NCBI RefSeq assembly: GCF_032854445.1
Contig: NC_088296.1
Coordinates: 8,158,706-8,222,705 of the forward strand
DNA: 64,000 nt
Direction of reading: 5' to 3'
Source of the DNA: Liolophura sinensis
Taxonomy: Eukaryota > Mollusca > Polyplacophora > Chitonida > Chitonidae
Made by a program: the position numbers and the translations under genes. Below, piece after piece: positions 44,079 through 55,933 of this stretch. Each line of letters starts with the position of its first letter. Within the stretch, counting starts at the first letter, position 1. A model generated the notes under the pieces. It was not told where the DNA came from. It made no database searches and saw only the letters and a list, made by a program, of their open reading frames with translations.

Positions 44079-44121
44079 CTATCAAAAACAGAAGTGATGA
44101 GAAAAGGCCGCAGACCCACAT
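44079..44121 (-). pseudogene. Gene 2, first exon: signal peptide
   Basis: ATG at 44121 opens MWVCGLFSSLLFLI, 43 coding bases, followed by GTGAGT. Intact in itself. The 5' flank up to 44243 aligns with gene 3, after which an LTR interrupts the upstream region. Confidence 0.75.
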
Positions 44122-44243
44122 CTTATCTCAGAGTGTTTCGAAAGATAAACATTTGCACTTCCTTCTTGCTATGTCGTAAAATCGCCTAAATGTGGGTGCC
44201 TTATACGAAGACGGCTAAAGTGCAAAACTAATAAAATGCGTGT

Positions 44244-45012
44244 TGTTATGTGCACGACTGCCGTCAGTTTCTAAATTTAGCTTGTCATTGTTTACATACG
44301 CTGAGTTCAGCGCCTGCTGTCTGCCTCTACCTTAGAATGTTCCAGAATGCGCTCAGTTCGGTGCCTGTTTGTTTACATCAAGTGTTCAGGAATTTTCTTA
44401 TTCTAGACAATTCCACCAGGCTATATAAGACCTATGAAAGCAGGTCAAACGGAGAGAACAGAGAACGGAGAAAGGAGAATTATTGAGAGCTTGGATGCTT
44501 TTGCTGTGTATTACTTTAGTGGGCCATTTGTGCTGAATTTTGGTGTCTCTATAGCCTCTGGCTTTTTTATATCCTATCTCCACCGAGCACTTGTTCAGTC
44601 TGAACTTGTATGTTTAAGTTGTGCTCTTGTGTACACAGTGCTTATTAGTACACGGACCCTGTCTGTGGAATTTTGTGTATATTTCGTCACACACTCAGTT
44701 ATACTGTGGATTTTCCCTCTTGTGAATTTGTCTCTGAGCATTTATGCCTGTATGGTATATATATTGTGGAATATATGCGTCCGTTTGGACTTGACACCGT
44801 AAGTACTTTAGTATTTGTATAGATACTGCTATCCTTTCTTGTTAAACTTAAGTACTTTAGTATTTGTATAAGTCTTATTATCTGTTCTTGTTAAGCTAAT
44901 AAATTGTTGTAAAATAAAATCTGCTGGTTTTGGTTACTTTTTTGTGCGGCTAAACTGTCGTGTTTTTCGAGCAAGCCATCTCTTTATAATACAGACAGTT
45001 TGGGTCGTAACA
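44244..45012 (+). mobile_element. Solo LTR, 769 bp, 4-bp target duplication GTGT
   Basis: Begins TGTTATGTGC and ends GGGTCGTAACA (TG...CA, with short inverted ends TGTTA/TAACA). GTGT lies on both sides (44240-44243 and 45013-45016). It contains a TATATAAG promoter-like word at 44422-44429 and AATAAA at 44898 and 44913. No internal gag-pol or second LTR is present, so it is a solo LTR left by recombination. The gene 3 paralog lacks the insertion at the matching place. Related copies: 7162-7795 and 62586-63279. Confidence 0.9.
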
Positions 45013-45198
45013 GTGTAGAGGACTGTATCATTAACATACATACTGCTGTATATTTTGGATGGAAAAAATATTCACTGGTTTTGTTGTGATAACACTTTTG
45101 TTGAATTCACAAAAGGCGTAAAAAAACGTATGTATATATATACAGACTCCTCTGAACCCAGATCGGCATTTGTCAAACTTCGACGCCACTTCGTGCAG

Positions 45199-45228
45199 CT
45201 TCGGCTATTCTCGCCGAACACGGAAGTT
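45199..45228 (-). promoter_or_regulatory. Upstream box of gene 2, displaced by the LTR
   Basis: CTTCGGCTATTCTCGCCGAA plus CACGGAAGTT, homologous to the boxes of genes 1 and 3. It is 1078 bp from the ATG, or about 305 bp when the LTR and one target copy are subtracted, in line with 299 and 285 bp in the other genes. Confidence 0.5.
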
Positions 45229-46149
45229 ACTGTGTGTCATGGAGTATACAGAATTAAAACCTTTAACCATTATCGAGAACGCCAACACAATTTACACTAA
45301 AACTTCCAACAATCTGGAAAGGAGACACTCAAACAAATAATTCGACAAGTTAAAAACTTATGACAACCTTCCTGGGACATGGATGTAATATCAAGCTAAG
45401 GCTTTTGTTTAAAACGCATCTATAACTTGCGTTAGCTCCGCCCTGGCTGGATCAAGTACATGTATTCGAATAGTAGGCAATATAAGAATCAGGCAATATA
45501 AGAGCGGGGCCTGCACGCTGCATTTTGCATTTATTTTTAGTTAGTGCACATACGTCTCTTTTAAATCTGTTTATTATAGACTATTTCTTTTAGAGAGTCG
45601 TCTCTATTAAATTGTCGGTAAAATTAGTCATGATCGTTACCAAAATTGCCTTTAGTTCGTGACACGTAACAAAACAAACTCTACATATGAATATGCTGGA
45701 AGTTCATATTCTTGCAGAGAAAATAAAATTAGAACACTTTTTCTAACTCATTAAAATTAATTTTAATAATGACAGTTTACAATAACAGAGGGCTAACATG
45801 TTGAATAAGCATTTATGCTGGGGCCTATTGTGTAAAACTTTTAATTTGCTACGTATACGGCTCACAAAAACAAACAAATCTTTTACATGGCAAATATCGT
45901 CCATTCTATCAGATTTAAGCCACTGGGTGTTGTGACCAGTCCTCTTGCATGGGTGGGTTGTTGAGCAAATTATCCAGCTAGCATTGTGATTTTTAAGTGC
46001 GATGCCCCTTGGACTAATCTATTGTATTGGTCAGAGGATTTCCATAGCGGTTTCTCAATTTGCGTTGAAAATAGCACTACCAAACATCAACCGTAATGCT
46101 ACTTGAGCATTGTACTACAGAGGAAGGGTACATGCTAGCATGGAAATAT

Positions 46150-46395
46150 TTTAACTTGATTGGCTTGGTCAGGGTACGAGTTTGGCTACTTGAACATTGT
46201 ACCACAGAGGACGTGTGTTTGTTAACATGGGTACATGTTTGACTTGCTCAGGGTACGTGTTAACATGGGTACATGTTCGACTGGCTCAGGGTACCAGTTA
46301 CCATGGCTACATGCACGACGTGGTAAGCGTACCAATTACCATGGCTACATGTATAACTTGGCCAGGATACGAGTTTACTTTGGGACTAGAACGAC
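46150..46395. repeat. 41-bp minisatellite, about 6 copies, block A
   Basis: Units resemble GTACGTGTTAACATGGGTAC then ATGTTCGACTTGGTCAGG. Same unit and same right flank (TTAGGGCTTTCTTGGCT) as the longer array at 61800-62525 in block B. Confidence 0.85.
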
Positions 46396-47934
46396 TTCCA
46401 AGACACCCGTTAGGGCTTTCTTGGCTGATCATTCGAGAAATAACCAAAAACATCTTAAAAGTGGCAGGCCATCCACAATTAGACGAGGTGTCCGATGCCT
46501 TTAATTGTTATTTGCCTGCTGTATGATACACTTCATTGTATGCACATACCTGTATGGTAAAAACTCTGTTAGCCATGCATCAAACAGCGGACGGGCTCTG
46601 ATTTCCTCAAGATACAAGTGTGGCAGCGCTCCAACATGACGCCAATGCCAATTGTTTTTTTTTTCCGAGAAAACACCCTTGTCATATTATACATCACATA
46701 ATGTATATCGTAATAATTGTCGTTTAACTGGAGGCTGACTCAAATTTGTAACATGTCGCGTATATTTGGCAAAACACTTCTATATCGACTATCGACTATT
46801 ATATCGACTGCTATCTGGTCATCTACCGACCAACTTATACTTATTCAGATTTGTTCTCACTACACAGGACTTTGCGAGGAGTGTTTTGTTGAGCACTCGA
46901 TCCCTCAACTTAGTTTCTCGGCATCCTCATTTTAATGGAGTAACAGTGTTGGGCTCTATGAAAAATAATAATGCAGTATTTCAGGCTGTTACCAAATTCC
47001 TAACTCGATGCCATAGTATCTAACTGCTCAAAGGAAATGATATCACTGATTATGGCCACTTATTGAAATTGAACTGCAGACAATTTTTTTATAAAATAAA
47101 AATTTATTTAAATTGAAGGTAAAGAACTCGAAGCGCTGTCTGTCGTGCATCGCCCCATTGAGGCGGAAAACACTATTACAAATTACCAATCAACAACCCC
47201 CCCCCCCCCCATCCTGTAATATTACCCCCAACACGATTAAAGCGTCGATGAATTACATGCAAAAGAAACGGACATAACTTTTCCCAGTCAATAACAACAC
47301 CATATTTATGGTGATATTGTATGTTAAATGCGATGACAACACATTATCTTAATTAATTCTAAATTAGTGAGATATAAGGAATTTTCTTTATTATTTTTTT
47401 CGCTTACTCTGGTCAACCCGTCTGTCATAGATTGGCATTCTATGCCCTTCTTTAAGCATTCAAGTAAACACTGAGGATAAAACACTAACTGAGGTAAAGG
47501 CGCCGTATTTTAACGCTTACAGGTGACAAACAGCCAGCTATCACACTGTCGTCGGTGCTTTGGGTTTTCTCTATATGCTGTATCTCTTTTTATTATATGT
47601 GATAAATATACCTCATATTTAAGGTAGTTTTGCGGAACCCGTGCTATGTTGATAAATGAAAAGTGGTCATCAGAATTGCGCCAACAACCATCCAAACGTT
47701 GTTTAACTCTTACTGCCCTCAAGGCGTCATAAAAAGGTCAAATTGATAAATCTAGAAACTCATCTAACATCTTTAAGACTCATCTGACAGTGCATTCCGT
47801 GTGCAAGTTTCTACCTCACAAGACCGCATGTAAACATATCCACCGTGTGTATTGGGGCTCGTATGAGTTCACTTTATCTCACAATGGCGATTTTCCTACT
47901 ACTGGATACTCATCAATGGGTGTACATCATACTC
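46396..47934. other. Distal flank of block A, no gene
   Basis: Matches 63290-64000 in part. Contains a C homopolymer at 47199-47212. Block homology ends at about 47765, shortly before the gene 3 stop codon, which marks the duplication junction. Confidence 0.6.
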
Positions 47935-48400
47935 TTATGTTAGGGTGGTATACAGGTTTGCCTCCGACATGTCTGGTGTATTGGCGTGAGTGTAGATGCC
48001 AGTTCCATTGGTAAGGTTTATGTACAAGGGTAGTCTGTCACGTGTAAGGACGTCAGTGCCAGACCCTGTTCCTAGGTCCGTCTGTGGCACTTCCGGTCTC
48101 TCTACAGCTCCAAAACTAGGACTGACACTTAGTCGATTGTTATGTGGTGTTGCCCGACCCTGGTTATTAGCCTCGTTGTTCCGGCCAATCCTCACATTGC
48201 GCGATTGTGGTGTATTTTCGATAACCCTGTCGTATGGTGCAGCATTTTCATTTTCATCAGTTCCAGAAGCTGATCCTAAACCAATATGTAACACACCTAT
48301 TCTGTCACCAGAAATACTTTCCGACTCCAGTGCGCCATTCTGAATGGGGTCTGGATTAGAACAAATGCCATTGTCCGGCTTTTTTATACATCGGTTCCTC
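47935..48400 (-). CDS. Gene 3, last coding exon: cytoplasmic tail
   Basis: Follows a TATTACAG acceptor; joined in phase 2 to the membrane exon it reads RNRCIKKPDNGIC... and ends TAA at 47935-47937, about 154 residues. It keeps the gene 1 tail layout: a central NRLSVSPSFGAVERPEVPQT (gene 1: GLSVSAGVGAVHGPEMPQT), then LPLYINLTNGTGIYTHANTP and DMSEANLYTTL. Tyrosine motifs: PYDRV, LYINL, IYTHA, LYTTL. A signalling or adaptor-binding tail is inferred. Confidence 0.85.
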
Positions 48401-49601
48401 CTGTAATAAAAGAGTACACTATACAAACATGATAAATTTTGTGCTTTTTTTGCTTTTTAAAGTTTACATGTATTTACCCTTTTGTCAAATTTCAGAGTTT
48501 CACATATACATGTCGCATTTCCCTTCCCAATGCTTGTTCGCTGCATAGTGTGAGTTTTCTATGTAATCGGAATGCGGTCATCGTTTCTCTCATGCATTTG
48601 TTTGCAAACCAGAAACGGTGATAATCTAATGAGATTGCCTGATTTTGCCCGGATTATAACTAAGCGCTACAGCCTGACGAGATTCCAACAAGATTCCAAA
48701 GTTAAGCTGAGAATCTGGTTGATATCTCCAGCCCATTTTTAATAGTGCGTTTGCCGAGGGATCTTGAATCTCGCGTACTCGCTGGAGGGGAGATTTTGGC
48801 CTTGACAACAGCTTTAAACAATGAAATATAGAAAACCACCTGGTCAGCACTACCAAAGCAACAAAATATCCCGTACTTAGCACTTTTTCAAGTCAAGTGT
48901 AACAATATGACTACCAGCATGTTCTACCTGCAAGTGGTGCAGGTTTTCTCTGTCATATTTTGATTCGAGATTTTGATCCAGTCCATAATTTAAAGCAATT
49001 AAGGCAACGCATATCTTTGCCCATTTTTTTTCCTAAATACATTTACATAATTGTTTCAAACAGACAGAGAGTCAGACAGAAAACAAATACAGCCGTACAT
49101 GACTGCAAACACCTAACTTCCTTGCCGTAGGTGAAAAGGTGTCGTCAAATTTCCTATAGATTATGTACACCTGTTATTCATTCATAAGTTTCAAAGTAAA
49201 GACAATGCATAAGAGCATATCACGCCAATATAGAACAGCCGAAGTACTGATATAGTAAATACTTTTACCATATGTTTTCTTACGATTTCATATACACTGT
49301 AGATAGGTTAAACCATTACACAGAAGATGGACTTCCAATATGATGCTAACAGATAAAGACCATCCATGTACACAAACAAAGTTTGGCTTGCTTGGAGTTT
49401 GAAGTATGATTAGAAGAAAAAAAAAAGGGGTGGGGGATGGAGGGGTGATGAGTTGTACGAGAATTCACACCTATCGCATTGGTGCGAGGCTTCTGGGCTA
49501 TTCCTCCCCGATCACAAAGCCCTCTACTCCCCCCCCCCCCCCCACCACCACCACCCCCACTCGCTCAACTGGCGTTTGAAATCTTACTTTAATTTACTTA
49601 C
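48401..49601. other. Gene 3 intron between tail and membrane exons
   Basis: No exon recognised. It contains a C homopolymer at about 49530-49542 followed by CAC repeats. A minus-strand open frame at 48626-48883 has no supporting feature. Confidence 0.6.
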
Positions 49602-49695
49602 TGAATGAATATAACAGATGCAAATATTGCAGCCAGGAGAAGGGCTGACCCAAGTCCAACTCCAAGGCCGATGATTAGCTCTCTGGATTTTAATT
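49602..49695 (-). CDS. Gene 3, transmembrane exon
   Basis: A 94-nt exon (TTCTTCAG acceptor, GTAAGT donor), phase 1 to 2. It encodes ELKSRELIIGLGVGLGSALL and LAAIFASVIFI, a clear paralog of the gene 1 membrane exon. It sits outside the duplicated block, consistent with gene 2 having no copy of it. Confidence 0.85.
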
Positions 49696-51173
49696 CTGAA
49701 GAATAAGAGATGAGAGAAACTGGACTGGTTTATAGGCTCGTTTATTGGCTCATTAGTATCATTTGAAGGTTGGCAACGGCAACGGTAAACAGCCATAACT
49801 ATAGCTGTGTGAAATTATTACATCTTGTGTCAGGCAGTATGTCTGAATAAAACTTTGAAAACCTTCAGATTAAAAGGAAAGCATGCTAACTGTTCACCGT
49901 TTTCGGTATTAATAAAAAGGTCTGAATAAAAAAATATATGTACTTTTTGTGGGTAGGAAACGAGACTTTATACAGTAAAGGTTACCCCGACCGGAGCTGA
50001 GAAAATTAGGAGAATGGAGCACATCTAAACATCTAAAGGCTTGGCCTTTCACTGAATGGATTTGTCCAGAAAACATTTCTAATGGATACCTACTAGATGT
50101 AAGATATTTTCATATCTTTGATTTTTTCAATACTTTATATTTTACTTTTAGAGCGATGGCCGAAGTTTTACGATGTGGAATAAAGAGAATATGAAGGACA
50201 AATCCATTACCCTAAAGGTGCACCTGAACTAGACAGAGGCGGCCCCGTATTTATCACAAAACTCAGGACTTAATGCATAAGTTACTGGTCCTATAAAAAA
50301 GCCAAACAAGGAGAAAAAAGGAACTTAAAATCATGGTTATCACATTGTTCTGTAGTAATAAAAATCAGTGTACAAATTCGAAACATCATTAAACAGGAAT
50401 GGCAGATGTCATGTGGATGATGTTTGACAATTCCGCTTGTTTTCGCCTGTATTAGGATGTTTCTCCTGAAACGTTGCTACGTTTTAAGCACATGCATAAA
50501 AAAATCTTATATAAAGAATGATCCATTACATATTTTGCTAAATGAGTGGTATAACGACTATGAAACGGTTGGAACCGATCCACACATTTCGTTATAATAT
50601 AGTACTTGAAAACATTGAGGAAATCTGTGATTTCTATAGACAGAAGAAAAACAGTCCATCAGTGTGTGTTAAAATGATGAGCTTTCCTTTCTTTCGAAAA
50701 TATCAAGATTCTTAGCTGTTCATTTGTCGAACGATATGGCTCCCAAACTGCGACCTACATCTAGGTCACAGCTCTATGCCAACTGACGTAACGCGATGAC
50801 ATGCCTGGTGAGATGGGCGGTTATTTCGAAAATCCTACTGAACGAAATGTTCAAATTTAGGCTTTTAACGCAAAGAATTCACATCAAAACTTATTTGCTG
50901 GTCTCACTAACCACTTTCCGTGTGGCGGTAAATGCAGTGGTCGAGCTCGATGTGGCAAAAATAATCCGTTTATCTTGTCACGATCCGAACTCGTTTTACA
51001 CAGCTCCAAATCTTAAGTCTTGATTGTCATAGAATTCAAAAATATACCCCAATTTACTCCATTTAGTTCTGATACAAGCGATTAAAGACAAAATGAAAGT
51101 AGTTTTAGACATTTTTTATCACCCAAAAGTCTTTTTTGTTTTCTTACACCTTAAGTCGAGATAGAAAACAGCG

Positions 51174-51225
<52 letters not shown>

Positions 51226-51365
51226 CGACACAGTGTATATATTCAGGGCTCTCATTTTATTTATAACAACATCTTAGTTAGGTTTTAATGAATTGTATTA
51301 AGCGTTTCGTAGAAATACTTTGTAGTAAAACAAACCGAAAACTAAAACTTAGTACATTTTGGTTG
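49696..51365. other. Gene 3 intron, no gene
   Basis: AT-rich; a long TA microsatellite lies at 51177-51221. No exon or known repeat was recognised otherwise. Confidence 0.6.
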
Positions 51366-51572
51366 AAAAATGAAAGATATTTTTTCTCATAGTTGTTGCA
51401 AACTCTGATTCTATCTGCTGCAATGGTATATTCAGTGTAAAACCTGGGAAAATGTATGTGCCTTAATTCCCATGTATGTATGGGTAATCAGCTTGTGGCA
51501 ATGGGTCAATTATACAAAAACTGTGCAAACAATGTTCTCCACTTGGGCTCAATTATATACTAAACAATGAGA

Positions 51573-51658
51573 AATGGTTGCCACAAAAACCACAACAAAA
51601 GCCATTAGAGTAAGAAAACCAGGAGTGCTTATCCCTGCTGCCAAGCGTATTGTCAGTT
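51573..51658 (-). pseudogene. Gene 3, decayed alternative transmembrane exon
   Basis: Homolog of the gene 2 exon at 38030-38114: AATCCAG acceptor, then AGISTPGFLTLMAFVVVFVA. The six bases containing the donor (AGGTAA in gene 2) are absent, so GTG runs straight into GCAACC. The exon can no longer be spliced normally; gene 3 uses the other membrane exon at 49602-49695. Confidence 0.7.
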
Positions 51659-52656
51659 CTGGATTTTTTGAATTTGGCATGTGAGAACAAAGTTAGAATG
51701 TAGCCAGTAACTTGAATTAAAGGTGAACACCATAAATTAATGGTGACAAACCAATGAGAAACATTATTAATCACTGAAAATGCACCTAGAGAATCAAAAT
51801 GTAAAGACACATGAAGTGAATGTTGATTATCGAATTTAAACACATCCATTCAACACGAATTTAAACAAAATTCAGTCAACACAAACTTAAACACATGCAT
51901 TAAACACAAATTTAAACACACGTACAATCATGTTATAATTGTAAACATCAGTCCAATCGCTCAGTCTTGGACCTAAATAAACTTAAAAGGTGTCAAAAAT
52001 TACCTTAATCTTGAAATGAATACAACCCTTTATTTTGGTTATCAACTATGCAGGAATGTTAAAAAACGGTCTAATTTACTCTTACACATCCTAAATTTGC
52101 AGCATAAAAGCGGCATATTTCGTCCAAAAAAATCTCTTTTGTCTCTTAAAATATGCTTTTTGCATTCACTTATAAATTAAACAGTTCATTAGAGGGGAAA
52201 AAAGAGATCTCCAAGAAATAGGTCGACCCGCCATTTTCCCTGTAATATAGGTCATATTTGCCGTTGTTGCAACAGTTGTCTTTCTTTCTACAATAAAAGG
52301 AAAGGCACTGTTTAAAAGCTGTAGCTTTGGTACATGGACATGCGTTGCTTGCCCATGGACAGACCTACATAAAGCCACATTCGCAGGTGTGATGCATTTT
52401 TGAGTTTTTTACCACTGCATTGATACTAGCTTATAGACATAAATTTCTGAAGTAACACCTAACCCACTTGTGTTCTAAAGCCCAACTGACGGCACTTTCC
52501 CATCCAGTCTAGACAGGATCGAAAAGTAAGAAACTGTATTGTACCCGTTGTGATGCCAGGAGCACCTCTATTATGTCCACCCTCTTAATAATCCATATGT
52601 CATGCACCGATTTTTTCTTACGCTGGTATACAATCTTGGCAAACAGACAGATTTAC

Positions 52657-52791
52657 CTCCAGTTTTAGCTCCATCTCCATCTGGTGGTTCTGTGTGATTG
52701 GCCTGGGGTGGTGGTTCTTCGTGGTTGGACTGAAATGGTGTTTCTGTGTGGTTGGCCTGAGATGTCAATATAAATGACGCAGTAGAATGAT
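52657..52791 (-). CDS. Gene 3, juxtamembrane stalk exon
   Basis: A 135-nt, phase 1-1 exon (CATATAG acceptor, GTAAAT donor). It codes for DHSTASFILTSQANHTETPF, QSNHEEPPPQANHTEPPDGD and GAKTGG: three degenerate repeats of a ten-residue unit (QANHTEPP-like), each with an N-H-T/E that may be N-glycosylated. It lies between the cysteine-rich module and the membrane exon, as expected for a spacer. Confidence 0.6.
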
Positions 52792-53129
52792 CTATATGAA
52801 AAAAATTACACATGTACACATGTTTCTTCTTAACCGCTTCCCCGTCCTACTACCAAAAAGTATGAGATTCTTGTTTATTCTCTTATATTGTCCTCCTCTT
52901 ATAATAAACAAAGGTATTAGTTGCCGGATGTTCGCCTTTCTTCTTAGATAGTTCACAGAATTTGTTCATAGTTATCTTACAGGTAACCAAGTCCAAAATG
53001 TATGGTAAATGTTCTATTTTGACTGATTTCATTTACTGGTGTCGAATGCTGTTATCCAGATTATTTCACTTATTCATATAGCTGTTGTCAGATCCATGGA
53101 TTGAGAAAACAGACGTAATCATTGAGTTA

Positions 53130-53750
53130 ACATGTTATATAGCATTGGGAGAAAAGAACATAATATACCTTCGCGCGCTTATATTTATGTTCAGTGTATA
53201 TCTATATGCACACCTTCTGGTGAATTACGAGTAGTCCCAAGAAACTTTAGACTGCGGAATGGGCAGAACGGCCTTAAAATCGATCCCTCAAGCCTAGAGG
53301 AAGAGGAAATATATTAGACTCAACTATTTTAATTTGTATGCATAATGATTTAGAACAAATAAATGTGTCCCTTTCCGAAACGTCCATACTACTGATTTAG
53401 GCGGCCAGGCAAAACAGTCGTCACGCATGCGTCATAAGGCATAACAAACACGGCAGGTTGAAAATTAGGCCACATTCAAAAAATTATTCTGTTAATTTTT
53501 GGCACAAAGTTGCTTAGCGGAATGATGCAGGAATGTGTTTTGTTATTATAACACAATATTCTGCCATATTCAACACAATATTCTGTTAGTCTAAAAGAAC
53601 TTCTATGATTAATTATGGATGGAGCAAACCGGGCTGGTCAGATTAAATCACCTTTATTATACCTGAAATCAAATGCCTAATTAACAAGATTTTACTTATT
53701 ACTTTGATGTTTGTTTTATCTCAATTCGCGGTGATTTGTCGCATGCAATG
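53130..53750. repeat. Left direct repeat flanking the reverse transcriptase, copy B
   Basis: Same sequence family as 38940-39560, in the same orientation; see there. Confidence 0.75.
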
Positions 53751-53804
53751 CCCGTAAGTCAGCGTTATGTGGATTCTTAACAACTCCAAACGTCTTACAT
53801 AAGA

Positions 53805-54697
53805 ACTTGATGCTCATATGCATATACCGTACAAAGACTTATCCAAATGGGATTTCTCTACCCTCTATACTGCGATTTCTCACAGAGATCTAATTGAAAG
53901 AATATCGTCGTTAATTGTTTTCGTATTTACTTAAACAGGTCACCGTTACATTAACGTCAGAAGCAATAATGCTTTCTTTAGTTCTACTAATTATAAAGGT
54001 TACCACTCATGTGATGTTACATTATTTATTGAATTACTTGAACTTCTCATTAGTAACATCTATGTGAAATTCGGGGATACCATTTACCAACAGTACATAG
54101 GTATTCCAATGGGTACAAATTGCGCGCCTCTTTTGGACGACCTATACTTGTTTTCCTATGAATACGACTATATGCAGAAATTACTTAAAAGTAATATTTT
54201 TAAAGCTCGATCCTTTTCGTTTACCAAGCGGTATATTGATGATCTACTGGCGTTAAATAATCCCCATATTGCTGAAGCGGTGAAGGAAATCTATCCGCCT
54301 TCACTGGATTTAAAGGAGACAACAGTTAGTCCTGATGGTACATCTTATTTGGATCTATATCTGTACAAAGACGAACTAGGTCTCCTTTCACGCCGCCTTT
54401 ACCACAAAAGGGATAATTTCCTTTTTCATATTGTAAATTATCCTCATTTGGATAGCAATATGCCAAAGGGTCCTGCATGTGGCGTATACATATCTCGACT
54501 TTGTAGCATTTGTCAGATCTTGCGTTAATTGTGTTGACTTTAATCTGCGTCACAAGTTGCTAGTTCAAAAACTAGTTTGTCAAGGATACTCCATCAAACG
54601 CCTTCATTCTAAGTTTCTCAAATTTTACAATGAGTATAACATTCTCGTTGGCAGGTATGGACAGACCGTTCAGAATCTTTGGCGATCTGCATTGTGA
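53805..54697 (+). pseudogene. Reverse transcriptase fragment of a retroelement
   Basis: Plus-strand protein text from DAHMHIPYKDLSKWDFSTLY through IGIPMGTNCAPLLDDLYLFS and the catalytic YxDD motif in KRYIDDLLALNN to YLDLYLYKDELGLLSRRLYH, then, after a frame change near 54510, LRHKLLVQKLVCQGYSIKRL. A TAA interrupts at about 53932. The P-M-G and Y-I-D-D motifs make reverse transcriptase certain; the subfamily is less so, with Penelope-like or a related non-LTR type most likely given 'GIPMGTNCAPLL'. The 5' part and any endonuclease are missing. Confidence 0.85.
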
Positions 54698-54764
54698 TCA
54701 ACCACATAGACGGCGCTGTTATCCCTATGTACATATCTATCACGTACACGAAGGCCCCAAAGTG

Positions 54765-55175
54765 CAAATGTCGGGTGAAAATAAACCCAGAATTGAACGC
54801 TAGTCTGCGTTGTGGACAAAACGGCCCTAAATCTATCCCTTAAGCAGGAAGTATGAGAAAATATGTTAGACTCGACTCTTTTATTGTGTATGCATATTAA
54901 TTTAGAACAAGCGGATGTGCTTCTTTCCGCAACGTCCATATTACTGATTTAGGAGGCCAGGTTAATGGAAGCGGCAAAACCGTCGTCACAAATGCGTCAT
55001 AAGGCGTCGGAATAATAAACAAGGCAGAAATCTGGCAACATTAAAAAAAATCAGTCTGTTAATTTTAGCAGAAAGTTTCTTATCTTAGCGATAATTCTGT
55101 TATCGTAACATAAAATTCTGTCACATTCACCACAATATTCTGTTAGTGTAATAGAACCTTTATGTGGAGTTATTA
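54765..55175. repeat. Right direct repeat flanking the reverse transcriptase, copy B
   Basis: Matches 39895-40690 without its SINE and without the first part. Landmarks: AAATAAACCCAGAATTGAAC, GTTAGACTCGACT, CACAATATTCTGTTAGTGTA. Confidence 0.7.
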
Positions 55176-55296
55176 GAATATGAGCGTGCCATTAAACGCA
55201 TTATCTGCTGTAAAACAGAATACATTCTAGCATTACTCAGTTTATAAATTTCATGACTGCAAGTTGATGAAGAACTTTTCAGCAGATTATGCTTAC

Positions 55297-55599
55297 CTAT
55301 GGAATATGTACTGTCTATACACTGCCGTGGAGGATTATTCCGGGCACGAATCTCTTTCTTGGTCATAGGCCTTAAGTTAGAGTTGCATACGCAAACTCCG
55401 TCAACACAGACCTGCTCGAGGTTGAAAACACACCCGGCTTCACATGCTTCTCCCAGCAACCCTTTGCCTTTCTCAACACAGTTTTTGCCGTCCGCTGCTG
55501 GTACATATTCCGTTTGACACACACAGAGCTTTGAGTCCGGATCGCACGCCACAAAGAATCCAGCACACCTTGTTATACACGGTTGGTTCAAATGCAAAG
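55297..55599 (-). CDS. Gene 3, cysteine-rich EB/EGF-like exon
   Basis: A 303-nt, phase 1-1 exon (ATTCCAG acceptor, GTAAGC donor). It encodes LHLNQPCITRCAGFFVACDP, KLCVCQTEYVPAADGKNC, KGLLGEACEAGCVFNLEQVC, GVCVC and SNLRPMTKKEIRARNNPPRQ. All cysteines of the family pattern are kept, unlike the gene 2 copy. Extracellular module; binding partner unknown. Confidence 0.87.
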
Positions 55600-55762
55600 C
55601 TGGAATGATATGTCATGTTTATCATACTCTATATACAAACAGATTACACAAAGCTGTATATCTTTATATCGAGCGATAACTTTAGACAAAAAAGACAATA
55701 TTTGTTTTAAGAACTTTACACATAATGTTTGTGTTAGTAGGTTTTACTTTTCTTTTTCTAAC

Positions 55763-55933
55763 CTGTTTCACATTTGCGCAAACTGAGGGCCGCCACGTAC
55801 CCTTCGTTGCAGGCGCACTGTTTTCTGTCGACAAAATGAAGACAGGTGGCATGGTCGGGACAGTCACTATTGACGTCACAAGGTGATAAAATACTGCTGA
55901 CATCAGCTCTTGTTGTAGTTGTAGCCGTCAATA
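55763..55933 (-). CDS. Gene 3, second exon: half EGF-like module
   Basis: A 171-nt, phase 1-1 exon (TCTTCAG acceptor, GTTAGA donor). It encodes a short Thr run (TATTTTRADV), then SILSPCDVNSDCPDHATCLH and QCACNEGYVAALSLRKCETG. Joined to the signal exon 3.4 kb upstream it gives the mature N-terminus. The intact AG here is the reference for the lost acceptor in gene 2. Confidence 0.85.

Larger units (their letters stand above)
37820..47765. repeat. Segmental duplication, copy A (gene 2 block)
   Basis: Aligns by eye with 51366-64000 in the same orientation and order: membrane exon, paired direct repeats, cysteine-rich exons, intron words, signal exon, upstream box, 41-bp minisatellite and distal flank (ATCTAGAAACTCATCTAACA at 47750 against ATCTAGAAACTGATCTAACA at 63980). 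Differences are insertions (LTRs, SINEs, reverse transcriptase) and many substitutions, so the duplication is not recent. Confidence 0.85.
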
